Assembly (NCBI GenBank): GCA_003142575.1
Contig: PLMS01000031.1
Location: 56,213-94,935, forward strand
Direction of reading: 5' to 3'
Source: Ignavibacteriota bacterium
GTDB taxonomy: Bacteria; Bacteroidota; Ignavibacteria; UBA10030
DNA: 38,723 nt
The position numbers and the translations under genes were made by a program. This document shows, piece by piece, positions 1-8,563 of this stretch; position 1 is the stretch's first letter, and each line of letters opens with the position of its first letter. Below the pieces are notes generated by a model. It was given only the letters and a program-made list of their open reading frames with translations, was not told the origin of the DNA and searched no databases.

Positions 1-899
1 ACCTCTGCTACGATTCTCTGCAAGGCTATTTGAGTGATCGATCGTATTTCGGAGCAATCGTTGGGAGATATGGAAACCGCATTGCCAAAGGCAGGTTTCA
101 ATTGCACGGACAGACATATCAAGTAACTGTGAATGATGGACAGAACCACATTCATGGAGGAATAATAGGATTTAACAAAAAGCTCTGGGAAGGAAAAATA
201 ATCGACAGCGGGAGTGAACCTTCTGTTGCATTAACATGCATCAGCCCGGATAAAGAAGAAGGCTATCCCGGAACAGTTATTCTCACAGTCACGTATACAC
301 TCACAGAAAAAAATGAATTACGCATTGAGTACAAAGGAACGACCGATCAAACGACCATACTCAATCCAACGCATCATTCCTATTTTAATTTATCTGGTTC
401 CTTTACGAATTCCATTCTTGATCATTTCCTGAGCATCGAATCTGATTTTATTACGACGGTAGATCAGGAGCTCATCCCTACTGGTGCGCATACCGGTGTG
501 AAAAATACACCGTTGGATTTTCGCCTTCCTCTTTCGGTTGGGTCGCGCATCAACGAGAACCATCGGCAGTTAGTGTTTGGAAACGGATACGATCATAATT
601 GGATTTTGCGAAATCATAATGGAAAGGTTCGCAAAGTTGCAGAACTTTACGAACGGCAAAGCGGACGCCTCATGTCTGTTTTCACCGACCAACCGGGTCT
701 TCAATTCTATTCCGGAAATTTTCTCGGCGGGACTGTGAGAGGGAACGATGGCTTTGTGTATAAAAATAGATCGGGCCTTTGCTTAGAAGCCCAATGCCCT
801 CCTGATTCCCCCAACAAACCTGAATTTCCTTCTGTTGTTTTGAAAGCAAACGATATATATAGACAAACGACAGTTTATCAATTCTCAACTAAACAATAA
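1..899 (+). CDS. galM: Aldose 1-epimerase (mutarotase), 5'-truncated by the window edge
   Basis: It interconverts the alpha and beta anomers of galactose or glucose and so feeds the Leloir or glycolytic kinases. The track starts at a TTG (30), but the frame is open to the window edge and the residues before it (LCYDSLQGYL) continue the family's N-terminal pattern, so this is an interior position and the true start lies upstream. Family landmarks in track numbering are YFGAIVGRYGNRI (6-18), the NHIHGG histidines (40, 42), HHSYFNLSG (115-123, catalytic-type His), Asp188 in YDHNW and the catalytic-base position Glu253 in CLEAQ. All active-site positions are therefore present. The symporter gene follows after 18 nt with its own Shine-Dalgarno, which implies one operon. 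No cleavable signal can be judged because the N-terminus is missing. The family is certain; the preferred sugar is not. Confidence 0.95.
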   Translation, partial: LCYDSLQGYLSDRSYFGAIVGRYGNRIAKGRFQLHGQTYQVTVNDGQNHIHGGIIGFNKKLWEGKIIDSGSEPSVALTCISPDKEEGYPGTVILTVTYTLTEKNELRIEYKGTTDQTTILNPTHHSYFNLSGSFTNSILDHFLSIESDFITTVDQELIPTGAHTGVKNTPLDFRLPLSVGSRINENHRQLVFGNGYDHNWILRNHNGKVRKVAELYERQSGRLMSVFTDQPGLQFYSGNFLGGTVRGNDGFVYKNRSGLCLEAQCPPDSPNKPEFPSVVLKANDIYRQTTVYQFSTKQ

Positions 900-917
900 C
901 TGGAAAGGAACTCTCGC

Positions 918-2543
918 ATGGAAATTCTTGGAGTCATAGATTGGGTCGTTGTTGGGCTCTATTTTGTGCTTATCGGCGGCATTTCAGTATGGTCGATAAG
1001 ACAAAAGAAAGATTCTCCAACTGATTATTTCCTAGCCAATCGCAATCTCGGTTGGTTCGTTATTGGAGCATCTATTCTTGCATCCAATGTTGGTTCGGAA
1101 CATATCGTTGGACTCGCTGGTACAGGTGCCAAATCTGGACTCGTCATGGGACACTATGAGCTTCATTCATGGATAGTCCTTATGCTGGGATGGGTATTTG
1201 TTCCGTTCTATATGCGGAGCCAGGTATTTACTATGCCCGAATTCCTTGAACGACGATACAACGAGAAGACTCGCTGGCTGCTTTCTATTGTACAAATGCT
1301 GAGTTATGTAATCGCAAAGGTTTCTGTAACAATCTTTGCAGGCGCCGTTGTATTCGAATCGTTTTTGGGAGTAGATTTTTGGACGGGTGCCATAGTTCTC
1401 ATTGTCATTACCGGAATTTACACAATCTTTGGCGGGCTTCATGCAGTTATGTATACAGAAGCCCTGCAAGCAATTATTCTATTAGGTGGTTCCATCATTC
1501 TGACCATATCCGGCCTTATTCAAGTTGGCGGATGGGACAATCTTATGCACTCAGTAACATCCGATCATCTCAATATGTTCCGCCCGTTATCGGATCCGGA
1601 TTTTCCATGGTTAGGCATTCTCTTTGCTTCTCCCATCGTTGGTGTCTGGTATTGGTGTACAGACCAGCATATTGTGCAACGGTGCCTTGCAGGACGCAAT
1701 GAACAACAAGCACGGAGAGGAACAATTTTTGCTGCATACTTAAAACTACTTCCTTTTTTTATATTTTTGATTCCTGGATTGATAGCATATGCGTTAGTAA
1801 ACAGCGGCAAAATTCAACTTGCTGATTCCAACCAGGCATTTCCTACACTGGTAAAGACTTTACTACCCGTAGGATTACGCGGCATCCTCGCCGGCGGTAT
1901 TCTCGCAGCATTGATGAGTTCTCTTGCATCAGTATACAATGCATGCTCCACTCTGTTCACGTTGGACATTTATAAAAAGATCAAACCGAAAACAACTGAC
2001 AAAGAATTGGTCAAAGTAGGACGTATAACCACTGCTGTTGTCGTCGTTTTGGGAATGGTATGGATTCCGATGATGAAAGGAATTTCCCCCGTTCTATATC
2101 AATATCTGCAGAGTGTTCAATCATATCTTGCTCCGCCTATCGCATCCGTTTTTCTGCTTGGTGTGTTTTTCAAACGGATCAACGGTACAGGCGCTTTAAC
2201 CACGATGATTGTCGGATTCATCATCGGCATTCTTCGAATCTTTCTTGAACTTATCAAGAGTCACCTGAGTGGGTTCCTCTATGCATTTGCAACTATTAAC
2301 TTTCTTTATTTCTGTATTCTCCTTTTCGTTTTTTCTGTGTGTCTCTTAATCGCCGTAAGTCTTCTCACCGCCAAACCGTCTGAGATACAATTGAACGGAC
2401 TAACATACGCAACAACAGTTGCAGCAGATAAGGAAAAATCTCGCGCCAGCTGGAATACGACGGATCTTGTTCTCTCATTGATTATTCTCGTCTTCATCGT
2501 GGCTGTGTTTATTTATTTCTCACCGCTCGGTATCGCAGGCTAA
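918..2543 (+). CDS. Sodium:solute symporter, SGLT (SLC5) type, sugar transporter
   Basis: A 541-residue inner-membrane protein of the SSS family, which couples Na+ entry to substrate uptake. The N-terminus (DWVVVGLYFVLIGGISVW, then DYFLANR) and the block ASNVGSEHIVGLAGTGAKSG are characteristic of the SGLT branch that includes Vibrio galactose symporter vSGLT. YWCTDQHIVQRCLAG (about 245-260) matches the conserved segment around the sugar site. About 13-14 hydrophobic segments are visible, the last at about 518-537. Start choice: AAAGGAA lies 7 nt before ATG 918. It sits directly after galM and before a strong terminator, so galM and the symporter form the end of one transcript. With galM as partner, the cargo is probably a free aldohexose (glucose or galactose). 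The substrate cannot be fixed from sequence. Confidence 0.93.
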   Translation: MEILGVIDWVVVGLYFVLIGGISVWSIRQKKDSPTDYFLANRNLGWFVIGASILASNVGSEHIVGLAGTGAKSGLVMGHYELHSWIVLMLGWVFVPFYMRSQVFTMPEFLERRYNEKTRWLLSIVQMLSYVIAKVSVTIFAGAVVFESFLGVDFWTGAIVLIVITGIYTIFGGLHAVMYTEALQAIILLGGSIILTISGLIQVGGWDNLMHSVTSDHLNMFRPLSDPDFPWLGILFASPIVGVWYWCTDQHIVQRCLAGRNEQQARRGTIFAAYLKLLPFFIFLIPGLIAYALVNSGKIQLADSNQAFPTLVKTLLPVGLRGILAGGILAALMSSLASVYNACSTLFTLDIYKKIKPKTTDKELVKVGRITTAVVVVLGMVWIPMMKGISPVLYQYLQSVQSYLAPPIASVFLLGVFFKRINGTGALTTMIVGFIIGILRIFLELIKSHLSGFLYAFATINFLYFCILLFVFSVCLLIAVSLLTAKPSEIQLNGLTYATTVAADKEKSRASWNTTDLVLSLIILVFIVAVFIYFSPLGIAG

Positions 2544-2567
2544 TTGCAGAGCACTATTCTTCATGTC

Positions 2568-2610
2568 ATATCTGACCGAAGTTCATTCAACTTCGGTCAG
2601 ATATATTTTT
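2568..2610 (+). terminator. Rho-independent terminator after the galM-symporter operon
   Basis: A perfect 16-bp stem (ATATCTGACCGAAGTT paired with its exact complement) closes on the 5-nt loop CATTC and is followed by ATTTTT. It lies 25 nt past the symporter stop and ends 23 nt before the GH31 ATG. Most transcription from galM should stop here, so GH31-GH13 must rely on read-through or on a promoter inside or around the hairpin. The inverted repeat is seen directly; the function is inferred from its form. Confidence 0.9.
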
Positions 2611-2633
2611 CGCACATTTAATCAATAAATATT

Positions 2634-5450
2634 ATGAAAAATAAAATCGCTTTATTTACATGTTGCTTCTTATTTTTTGTCAGCATCCAAATATCTTTCA
2701 GCACTAACACTATAAAGCGTATTCCCAACGGTATCCAGTTAGAATTCAGTGATCAACATGTGAAAGCACAGTTTTACGCTGGCAATATCGTTCGAATTAC
2801 CAAGTGGCTGCCTGAGACAACACCTGATTCGTCAAGCTTGGTAGTTATTCAAAAAGAATTTCCATCCATCGCCCTTGCCATAGACGAAAATGACACAGTC
2901 GTCACAGTGGGATCGGAGAAATTGAAACTCTTAATTTCTAAAACAGATGGTACAATCAAATTCTTCTCCGGTGATGGCAAAACACTCCTCAAGGAAAGTA
3001 AAAAGGCTTCCCTGACTCCTGTAGATACAAAAAAAGAAAAAGCCTACAGCATTAAGCAGCCATATCAACTGACTTCAGATGAAGGCATCTATGGTTTAGG
3101 TCAGCATCAATATGGTTATATGAATTACCGCGGGCGAACTGTCAAACTTGTACAAACCAACACCGATGCGGTTACTCCGTTTCTCATATCGACGATGAAT
3201 TACGGAATTTTGTGGGACAATTATTCTAAAACAATTTTCACTGATAACGAACAAGAAACTTCACTTTGGTCTGATGTCGCCAGCAGTCTGGATTACTATT
3301 TCATTTATGGAAAAAATATGGATAGCGTCATTGCCGGTTACAGAAATCTTACCGGCCAAGCGCCTCTGTATGGTAAGTGGGCATATGGATATTGGCAAAG
3401 CAAAGAGCATTATGAGAACAGAGATGAGTTGTTAAGTGTTGTGAATGAGTATCGCAAACGTCAAATTCCCATCGACAATATCGTTCAGGATTGGGATTAT
3501 TGGGATGGTGCACAAAATTGGGGGCAATTATTTTTCGATGAAAAGAAATACCCAAATCCGAAAGAGATGATTGATATAATTCATAAACAAAATTTTCACA
3601 TTATGATTTCAGTCTGGCCAGGATTAGGTCCGAACACACCGGTATATAAAGACATGCAGCAAAGGGGTTTTCTCTATCGTCCTGTCGGTTGGGCTGGTTT
3701 TCGGTATTATGATGCATACAATCCTGCTGCAAATGACTTATTTTGGCAGTACGCAGAAAAAGGATTGTTCTCCAAAGGGATTGACGCATGGTGGTTTGAT
3801 TCAACCGAACCAGACGTCATCAATGCTTTGACCAAAGAATCTACCGAGTACGAACTAAAAAGAATGGACAACAATTATTTGGGTTCTTTTGCTCGATATC
3901 TTAATCCGTATTCGCTTCGTATCACTGAGGACATGTACAAAAATCAACGGAAAGTCACAGATCAAAAACGTGTTTATATCCTCACACGGTCTACATTCGC
4001 CGGTCAGCAACGGGCTGCCGCAACAACATGGTCGGGTGATATTGGAGCTAACTGGAATGTATATAAGAACCAAATATCGGCGGGATTGAATCATTGCATG
4101 TCCGGTATTCCCTATTGGACATTTGATATCGGTGCGTTTGTCATCGGCAGCTATGAAGGCGTGTTCTCCAATGGCGGTAAAGACCCGGCTTATCAGGAAT
4201 TGTATACTCGAATGTTCCAGTTCGGATCCTTTTGTCCAATATTCCGATCTCACGGTTCTGAGACACCTCGTGAAATATGGCAATTCGGAGATTTTACTCC
4301 GACGCTGATAAAATTCGACAATCTTCGATACCGCTTGCTTCCGTATATTTATTCTTTAGCTCATCAAGTGACAGAGAACGGGTATACCATCATGCGCGGC
4401 TTGCCAATGGATTTTGGCAATGATAAAAAGACATTTTCCATCGACGATCAATTCATGTTTGGTCCGGCACTGATGGTATGCCCCGTCACCGAATACATGC
4501 TCCATCGTCCGCCTGAGCAGAGTATTCCGATTACGTCTGAACATTTTAGAACAAACGACGGCAAGAAAGGTCTGAATGCCAAATATTATAAAGACACACA
4601 ATACAAAAATCTGACACTCGAAAAAATTGATTCAACGATAAACATTTTCTGGTATTCTGGGCGTCCTGATTATGTGACTGATTCAACGTTATCCATCCGA
4701 TGGGAAGGGAAACTCGTACCAACACAAACAGGAAAACATCAATTTCATATAAAATGCTTCGGACCAAAACGAATCTTCCTGAACGGGAAACAACTCCCCT
4801 TCATATATCAAAGTGTTGAAGTGTATACTGACTTTGTAGAGTTGGAAGCCGGAAAAGAATATGACTTCGCATTGGAAACTGAGAATTATTCCAGCGGCGC
4901 ATTGCGAGTTTTACTCTACTGGAAAACTCCGGAGATTTTCGCAAAAGAGAAGACTATCGAGGAAAGACAACAAACACGAAATGTTTATTTACCTGCCGAT
5001 CATCAATGGTATGATTTCTGGACAGGTGAAACCTTTTCAGGCGGTCAAACCGTTACTTCTGCCGCACCTATAGATAAAATACCTCTGTTTATAAAAGCCG
5101 GTTCAATCATTTCGATGGGACCGTTCGTTCAGTATGCTGCAGAGAAACCTGCCGATCCAATCGAATTGCGCATTTACCCCGGCGCTGACGGCAGCTTCAC
5201 TCTTTACGAAGACGAAAACGATAATTATAATTATGAAAAAGGTATCTTCTCCACTATTTCTTTTTCCTGGAATAATACAACTCGGCAGTTGACCATCGGC
5301 AAGCGGCAAGGTTTATTTCCGGGAATGTTGGAAAAACGCAATTTTCAAGTTGTCCTCGTAGGAAAAGATAAAGGCAGCGGGATAGAAATTTCAAAGAGAC
5401 TAGATAAAGTAATCCAATATCAAGGTATAAAAAAGGTTATACAGTTTTAA
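2634..5450 (+). CDS. Secreted GH31 alpha-glycosidase with inserted PA14 domain and DUF5110
   Basis: A 938-residue exported retaining alpha-glycosidase. Residues 1-23 form a signal peptide (KKxxF-type n-region, long hydrophobic core). An N-terminal beta-sandwich leads into the TIM barrel. The nucleophile is probably Asp389 in WWFDSTEPD and the acid/base Asp469 in TTWSGDIG, both standard GH31 positions. A PA14 module (about 644-775, opening GLNAKYYKD) interrupts the protein between the barrel and the C-terminal beta-sandwich. DUF5110 follows (about 840-905, IELRIYPGADGSFTLYEDE). The closest architectures are alpha-glucosidases and alpha-xylosidases; alpha-galactosidase activity also occurs in GH31, so specificity is open. 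No clear Shine-Dalgarno precedes the ATG (AT-rich leader). GH13 follows after 39 nt, probably on the same message. The product likely acts in the periplasm or on the outer surface. Confidence 0.93.
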   Translation: MKNKIALFTCCFLFFVSIQISFSTNTIKRIPNGIQLEFSDQHVKAQFYAGNIVRITKWLPETTPDSSSLVVIQKEFPSIALAIDENDTVVTVGSEKLKLLISKTDGTIKFFSGDGKTLLKESKKASLTPVDTKKEKAYSIKQPYQLTSDEGIYGLGQHQYGYMNYRGRTVKLVQTNTDAVTPFLISTMNYGILWDNYSKTIFTDNEQETSLWSDVASSLDYYFIYGKNMDSVIAGYRNLTGQAPLYGKWAYGYWQSKEHYENRDELLSVVNEYRKRQIPIDNIVQDWDYWDGAQNWGQLFFDEKKYPNPKEMIDIIHKQNFHIMISVWPGLGPNTPVYKDMQQRGFLYRPVGWAGFRYYDAYNPAANDLFWQYAEKGLFSKGIDAWWFDSTEPDVINALTKESTEYELKRMDNNYLGSFARYLNPYSLRITEDMYKNQRKVTDQKRVYILTRSTFAGQQRAAATTWSGDIGANWNVYKNQISAGLNHCMSGIPYWTFDIGAFVIGSYEGVFSNGGKDPAYQELYTRMFQFGSFCPIFRSHGSETPREIWQFGDFTPTLIKFDNLRYRLLPYIYSLAHQVTENGYTIMRGLPMDFGNDKKTFSIDDQFMFGPALMVCPVTEYMLHRPPEQSIPITSEHFRTNDGKKGLNAKYYKDTQYKNLTLEKIDSTINIFWYSGRPDYVTDSTLSIRWEGKLVPTQTGKHQFHIKCFGPKRIFLNGKQLPFIYQSVEVYTDFVELEAGKEYDFALETENYSSGALRVLLYWKTPEIFAKEKTIEERQQTRNVYLPADHQWYDFWTGETFSGGQTVTSAAPIDKIPLFIKAGSIISMGPFVQYAAEKPADPIELRIYPGADGSFTLYEDENDNYNYEKGIFSTISFSWNNTTRQLTIGKRQGLFPGMLEKRNFQVVLVGKDKGSGIEISKRLDKVIQYQGIKKVIQF

Positions 5451-5489
5451 AAATCTATTTTAAGACTCATCACTTTGAGGAAAACGCTT

Positions 5490-7196
5490 ATGACTAAGAG
5501 ATTCGTTGCAACATGTTTTTGTGTATTCATAATCATAATTCTCGGGTACGGACAAAACGCAGAAATAACCGGCAAGTGTGTTATTCCCGATGGTCCGGAA
5601 TGGACACGGCATGCTGTGTTTTACCAGATCTATCCACAGACATTTTACGATTCTAACGGAGATGGCATTGGAGATCTGAATGGTATCATTCAAAAATTGG
5701 ACTACGTTAAAAGCCTCGGCGTTAATGCAATATGGCTCAATCCGTTTTTTGATTCGCCCTTTCATGACGCCGGATACGATATCCGTGATTATTACAAAGT
5801 GGCGCCCCGATATGGAACCAATGAAGATGCGAAACGACTATTTCAAGAAGCCCATAAGCGCGGCTTAAAAGTGATCTTCGATTATGTCATCACCTATACC
5901 GCCATCGATCACCCATGGTTCATCGAGTCATGCAAACAAACACCAAACAAGTATTCGAACTGGTATGTGTGGAATGATAATGTTTGGAAAATGGAAGAAG
6001 GTGAATTTGCAAATCGATTTATCCAAGGATATGGACAACGAAACGGTAATTTCATGCGGAATTTCTACTGGTCGCAGCCGGCATTGAATTTTGGTTTTGG
6101 TCAACCTGATACGAATAAGAAATGGCAGCTTCCGACAAATCACCCCGATGTTCTGGCAATGCGCGAAGAATTAAAAAAGATCTTCTGCTACTGGATGGAT
6201 ATGGGAGCCGACGGCATACGCGCTGACATGGCAGGAGCACTTGTCAAAGGGACAGATGTAAACGGTGACACGAAAAAGTTTTGGAAAGAGATACGTCAGA
6301 TCGTCAAAGAAAAATATCCACAGGCGTTCATGGTTTCCGAATGGTCATATCCGAAAGATGCGCTTGATGGAAATTTCCATGCCGATTTCTTCCATTGGTT
6401 TGATGGCTACAATGATCTTACGCAAAAAGAAAGCTGGCGCATCCTGAATGGATATTCCGAAGGGCATAGTTATTTTGACAAGGAAGGCAAAGGGAACATT
6501 GCGTATTTCCTTTCGAAATACATGGAGCAATACAACGAAACAAAATCCAAAGGATATATTTTATTACCGCTCGGCAATCACGATAACGCACGATTGAACG
6601 TGAACCGCACCCCTGATGATCTGGAACAAATCATGGTTTTCGGAATAACTATGCCGGGGATTCCATTTATATATTATGGAAATGAAATTGGTATGCGTGA
6701 ATTGTACGACATGCCTCAAATCGAAGGCGCATATAAACCTCGCGCAGGTGCACGTACTCCTATGCAGTGGACATCGGGAATGAATCGTGGCTTTTCGACA
6801 ACCGACTTCTCCAAACTCTATCTTCCAGTTGATACCAGCAACGATGCGCCAAATGTTGAGACCGAGCAAAAAGATCCTACTTCACTACTGAACCGCGTGA
6901 AAAAGCTCATACAATTAAAGCTTGATGAACCGGCATTGGCTGCTTATGCTGAATTTATCCCACTCTATGCAAAAGAAAATACATACCCCTTTGTCTATGC
7001 TAGAGCCAACGGGAAAGATGTAATTTTGGTGATTCTCAATCCTGCTGAAAAAGCAGCAACAGCTGAGTTCCAAATGAATGTGCCCTACAAAAAGCTGCAA
7101 TTACTTGCCGGGAAAGAAATAATAATTACTAAGAAAGTGAAAACACTGAGTTTCAAGGTGCCCGGAACGACCTATGCGGTGTATAAGTTGAAGTAA
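5490..7196 (+). CDS. Secreted GH13 alpha-amylase-family glucosidase with altered region I
   Basis: The track begins at TTG 5475, but GAGG lies 10 nt before ATG 5490 and that start gives a clean signal peptide (MTKRF then a hydrophobic run to about residue 20), so 568 residues are preferred. The GH13 barrel is clear: WTRHAVFYQIYPQTF, a Ca2+-type loop DSNGDGIGDLNG, GVNAIWLNPFFDSP, region II GIRADMAG with nucleophile Asp246, region III SEW with acid/base Glu284, and region IV GNHDN with Asp365. The pattern resembles the oligo-1,6-glucosidase/trehalose-synthase side of GH13. Region I reads DYVITYT (131-137) where the family has DxVxNH, so both the Asn and the subsite -1 His are replaced. It probably shortens alpha-linked oligosaccharides together with GH31 upstream. 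Exact linkage preference is unknown. Confidence 0.9.
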   Translation: MTKRFVATCFCVFIIIILGYGQNAEITGKCVIPDGPEWTRHAVFYQIYPQTFYDSNGDGIGDLNGIIQKLDYVKSLGVNAIWLNPFFDSPFHDAGYDIRDYYKVAPRYGTNEDAKRLFQEAHKRGLKVIFDYVITYTAIDHPWFIESCKQTPNKYSNWYVWNDNVWKMEEGEFANRFIQGYGQRNGNFMRNFYWSQPALNFGFGQPDTNKKWQLPTNHPDVLAMREELKKIFCYWMDMGADGIRADMAGALVKGTDVNGDTKKFWKEIRQIVKEKYPQAFMVSEWSYPKDALDGNFHADFFHWFDGYNDLTQKESWRILNGYSEGHSYFDKEGKGNIAYFLSKYMEQYNETKSKGYILLPLGNHDNARLNVNRTPDDLEQIMVFGITMPGIPFIYYGNEIGMRELYDMPQIEGAYKPRAGARTPMQWTSGMNRGFSTTDFSKLYLPVDTSNDAPNVETEQKDPTSLLNRVKKLIQLKLDEPALAAYAEFIPLYAKENTYPFVYARANGKDVILVILNPAEKAATAEFQMNVPYKKLQLLAGKEIIITKKVKTLSFKVPGTTYAVYKLK

Positions 7197-7247
7197 ATGC
7201 AAAGAGGTAACATCAGAAATTTAAAACAAGCTGAATTTTCTTTTGTA

Positions 7248-7269
7248 GGGACGTTCCATGGAAAGTCCC
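7248..7269. repeat. Imperfect inverted repeat between convergent genes
   Basis: GGGAC, one mismatch, then the 10-bp palindrome TTCCATGGAA, then GTCCC: a 22-nt near-palindrome in the 130-bp convergent gap between the GH13 gene and the sugar-binding-protein gene. No T-run follows on either strand, so it is not a classical intrinsic terminator. It may be a weak bidirectional terminator or a REP-like dispersed element. Confidence 0.45.
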
Positions 7270-7326
7270 TCTTGGAATAGATGGATCCCTTCTTCGAATA
7301 TCTCATTATTATTCTTTTTTATATCC

Positions 7327-8325
7327 TTAGCGATATACCGCTTCCTTCATTAACCATTTCTTCCAGTTGAGAGACCATTCCTCTAGGTTTTCTTTCGAAA
7401 CTCGTGTTAATATTCCGGCGGTTATCTTTTTTGGCGTACTGTCAGTGATAGTGATCTTATCCAAAAGAAGTTCTACAGAATGATATCCCCATAAAAAACA
7501 ATTTTGAGCAATGAGCACCTGCACATGCCCGCTCTTGAGATATTCTAATTCTTCCGGAAGAGCATCTGCAGCAACTATTTTTATCTGTCCCGGTTTCCAT
7601 TTAATAGCATCTTTCTCCCAGAGAGGCCAGCCACCGACAAATGCCCATCCCCCAATTTGAGGATGTGCTTTCTGCACACGCGCCACTACTTCAGCAGCCT
7701 TTTTTGGAATTTCCTCATGGTAACATACCCCGCTTTTCACAAGCTTCATGGAAGGATATTTTTTGAGCTCATCAAGAATAGCCTGAACTCTCTGTTTGAG
7801 ATTCGGTGCATCCTTATTTCCACCAAGAATTGCAATAACTCCTTTTTCATTCATTACTCGTGCAAGTTCCTGCATGATCATTCGACCAAATTCTATATTG
7901 TCAGATCCATAGTAAGCGAACCGCTTGCTCTCGGGCGCGTCAGAATCAAAACAAATAACTGGAATTCCATGATCAACAGCATTATCTATAGGCGAGGTAA
8001 GAACATGTTCATCGCTGCAAGCTACAGCAATTCCTGAAGCACCTGAACGTGCAAGTTGTTCTATTGCCCGGGCTTGTTCCTTTGGAGACTCTTCTTGTGG
8101 AGTCTGCCAATCAATTTTGACTTCTAAATTACGCTTTTCACCAATTTCCTTCGCCGCTACTCGAGCACCGGCGTATGCAGCTATAAATACAGGATTCGAT
8201 TGACTTTTGCCAATAAGTCCTATTGTGATATTTTTTTCATTTTTTTGTGCATAGCATGTAAGCATTACAATCAATGATATACTGAGGAATACAAAACAAT
8301 GGAATGAAATAGATTTGCTATTCAT
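7327..8325 (-). CDS. Orphan periplasmic sugar-binding protein (RbsB-like, Peripla_BP_4 type)
   Basis: A 332-residue exported protein with the type-1 periplasmic-binding fold of ribose/galactose binding proteins. Residues 1-26 form a signal peptide ending near CYAQ; Cys24 is in a poor lipobox, so a lipoprotein is possible but not favoured. The mature part opens ITIGLIGKSQSNPVFIAA and shows IEQLARSGASGIAVACSD, GIPVICFDSDAP and a C-terminal lobe with GWAFVGG and KIVAADALPEELEYLKSG. AAAAGGG precedes the ATG by about 7 nt. No ABC permease or ATPase for sugars is present in the window, although a binding protein normally needs them. It lies 238 bp downstream of the GH2 gene on the same strand, a gap large enough for its own promoter. 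It may present galactose or oligosaccharides to a distant transporter, or act as the sensor input of a regulator. Confidence 0.85.
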   Translation of the reverse strand: MNSKSISFHCFVFLSISLIVMLTCYAQKNEKNITIGLIGKSQSNPVFIAAYAGARVAAKEIGEKRNLEVKIDWQTPQEESPKEQARAIEQLARSGASGIAVACSDEHVLTSPIDNAVDHGIPVICFDSDAPESKRFAYYGSDNIEFGRMIMQELARVMNEKGVIAILGGNKDAPNLKQRVQAILDELKKYPSMKLVKSGVCYHEEIPKKAAEVVARVQKAHPQIGGWAFVGGWPLWEKDAIKWKPGQIKIVAADALPEELEYLKSGHVQVLIAQNCFLWGYHSVELLLDKITITDSTPKKITAGILTRVSKENLEEWSLNWKKWLMKEAVYR

Positions 8326-8563
8326 GGTTGATCCCTTTTTATTAGGTTCGATAGTTTTTTATTATGAATACATAACTCTATTTTTTTTCATGTAGGGACT
8401 GAGATAATTTATCACTTAATGATGGCAACAAGCTTACACCTGCTCTGTATTACAGAAATAATCCACACCAGATGAATAATGTGACAATATACAGATATTA
8501 TCCTAAATACATATTTATTCAATATAGTTTTTTTTACTGCCAACTCAAATTCTTCAAAGGCCT

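Noticed and set aside
5475-5489. TTG start of the GH13 gene given by the ORF track
   Set aside because: ATG 5490 has GAGG 10 nt upstream and yields a standard signal peptide; the TTG has no ribosome site.
7244-8400. TGTAGGGAC occurs on both sides of the orphan binding-protein gene (7244 and 8391), like insertion flanks
   Set aside because: Only 9 bases are shared, the surroundings differ, and no transposase or matching terminal repeats are present; chance or a dispersed repeat fragment is more likely.
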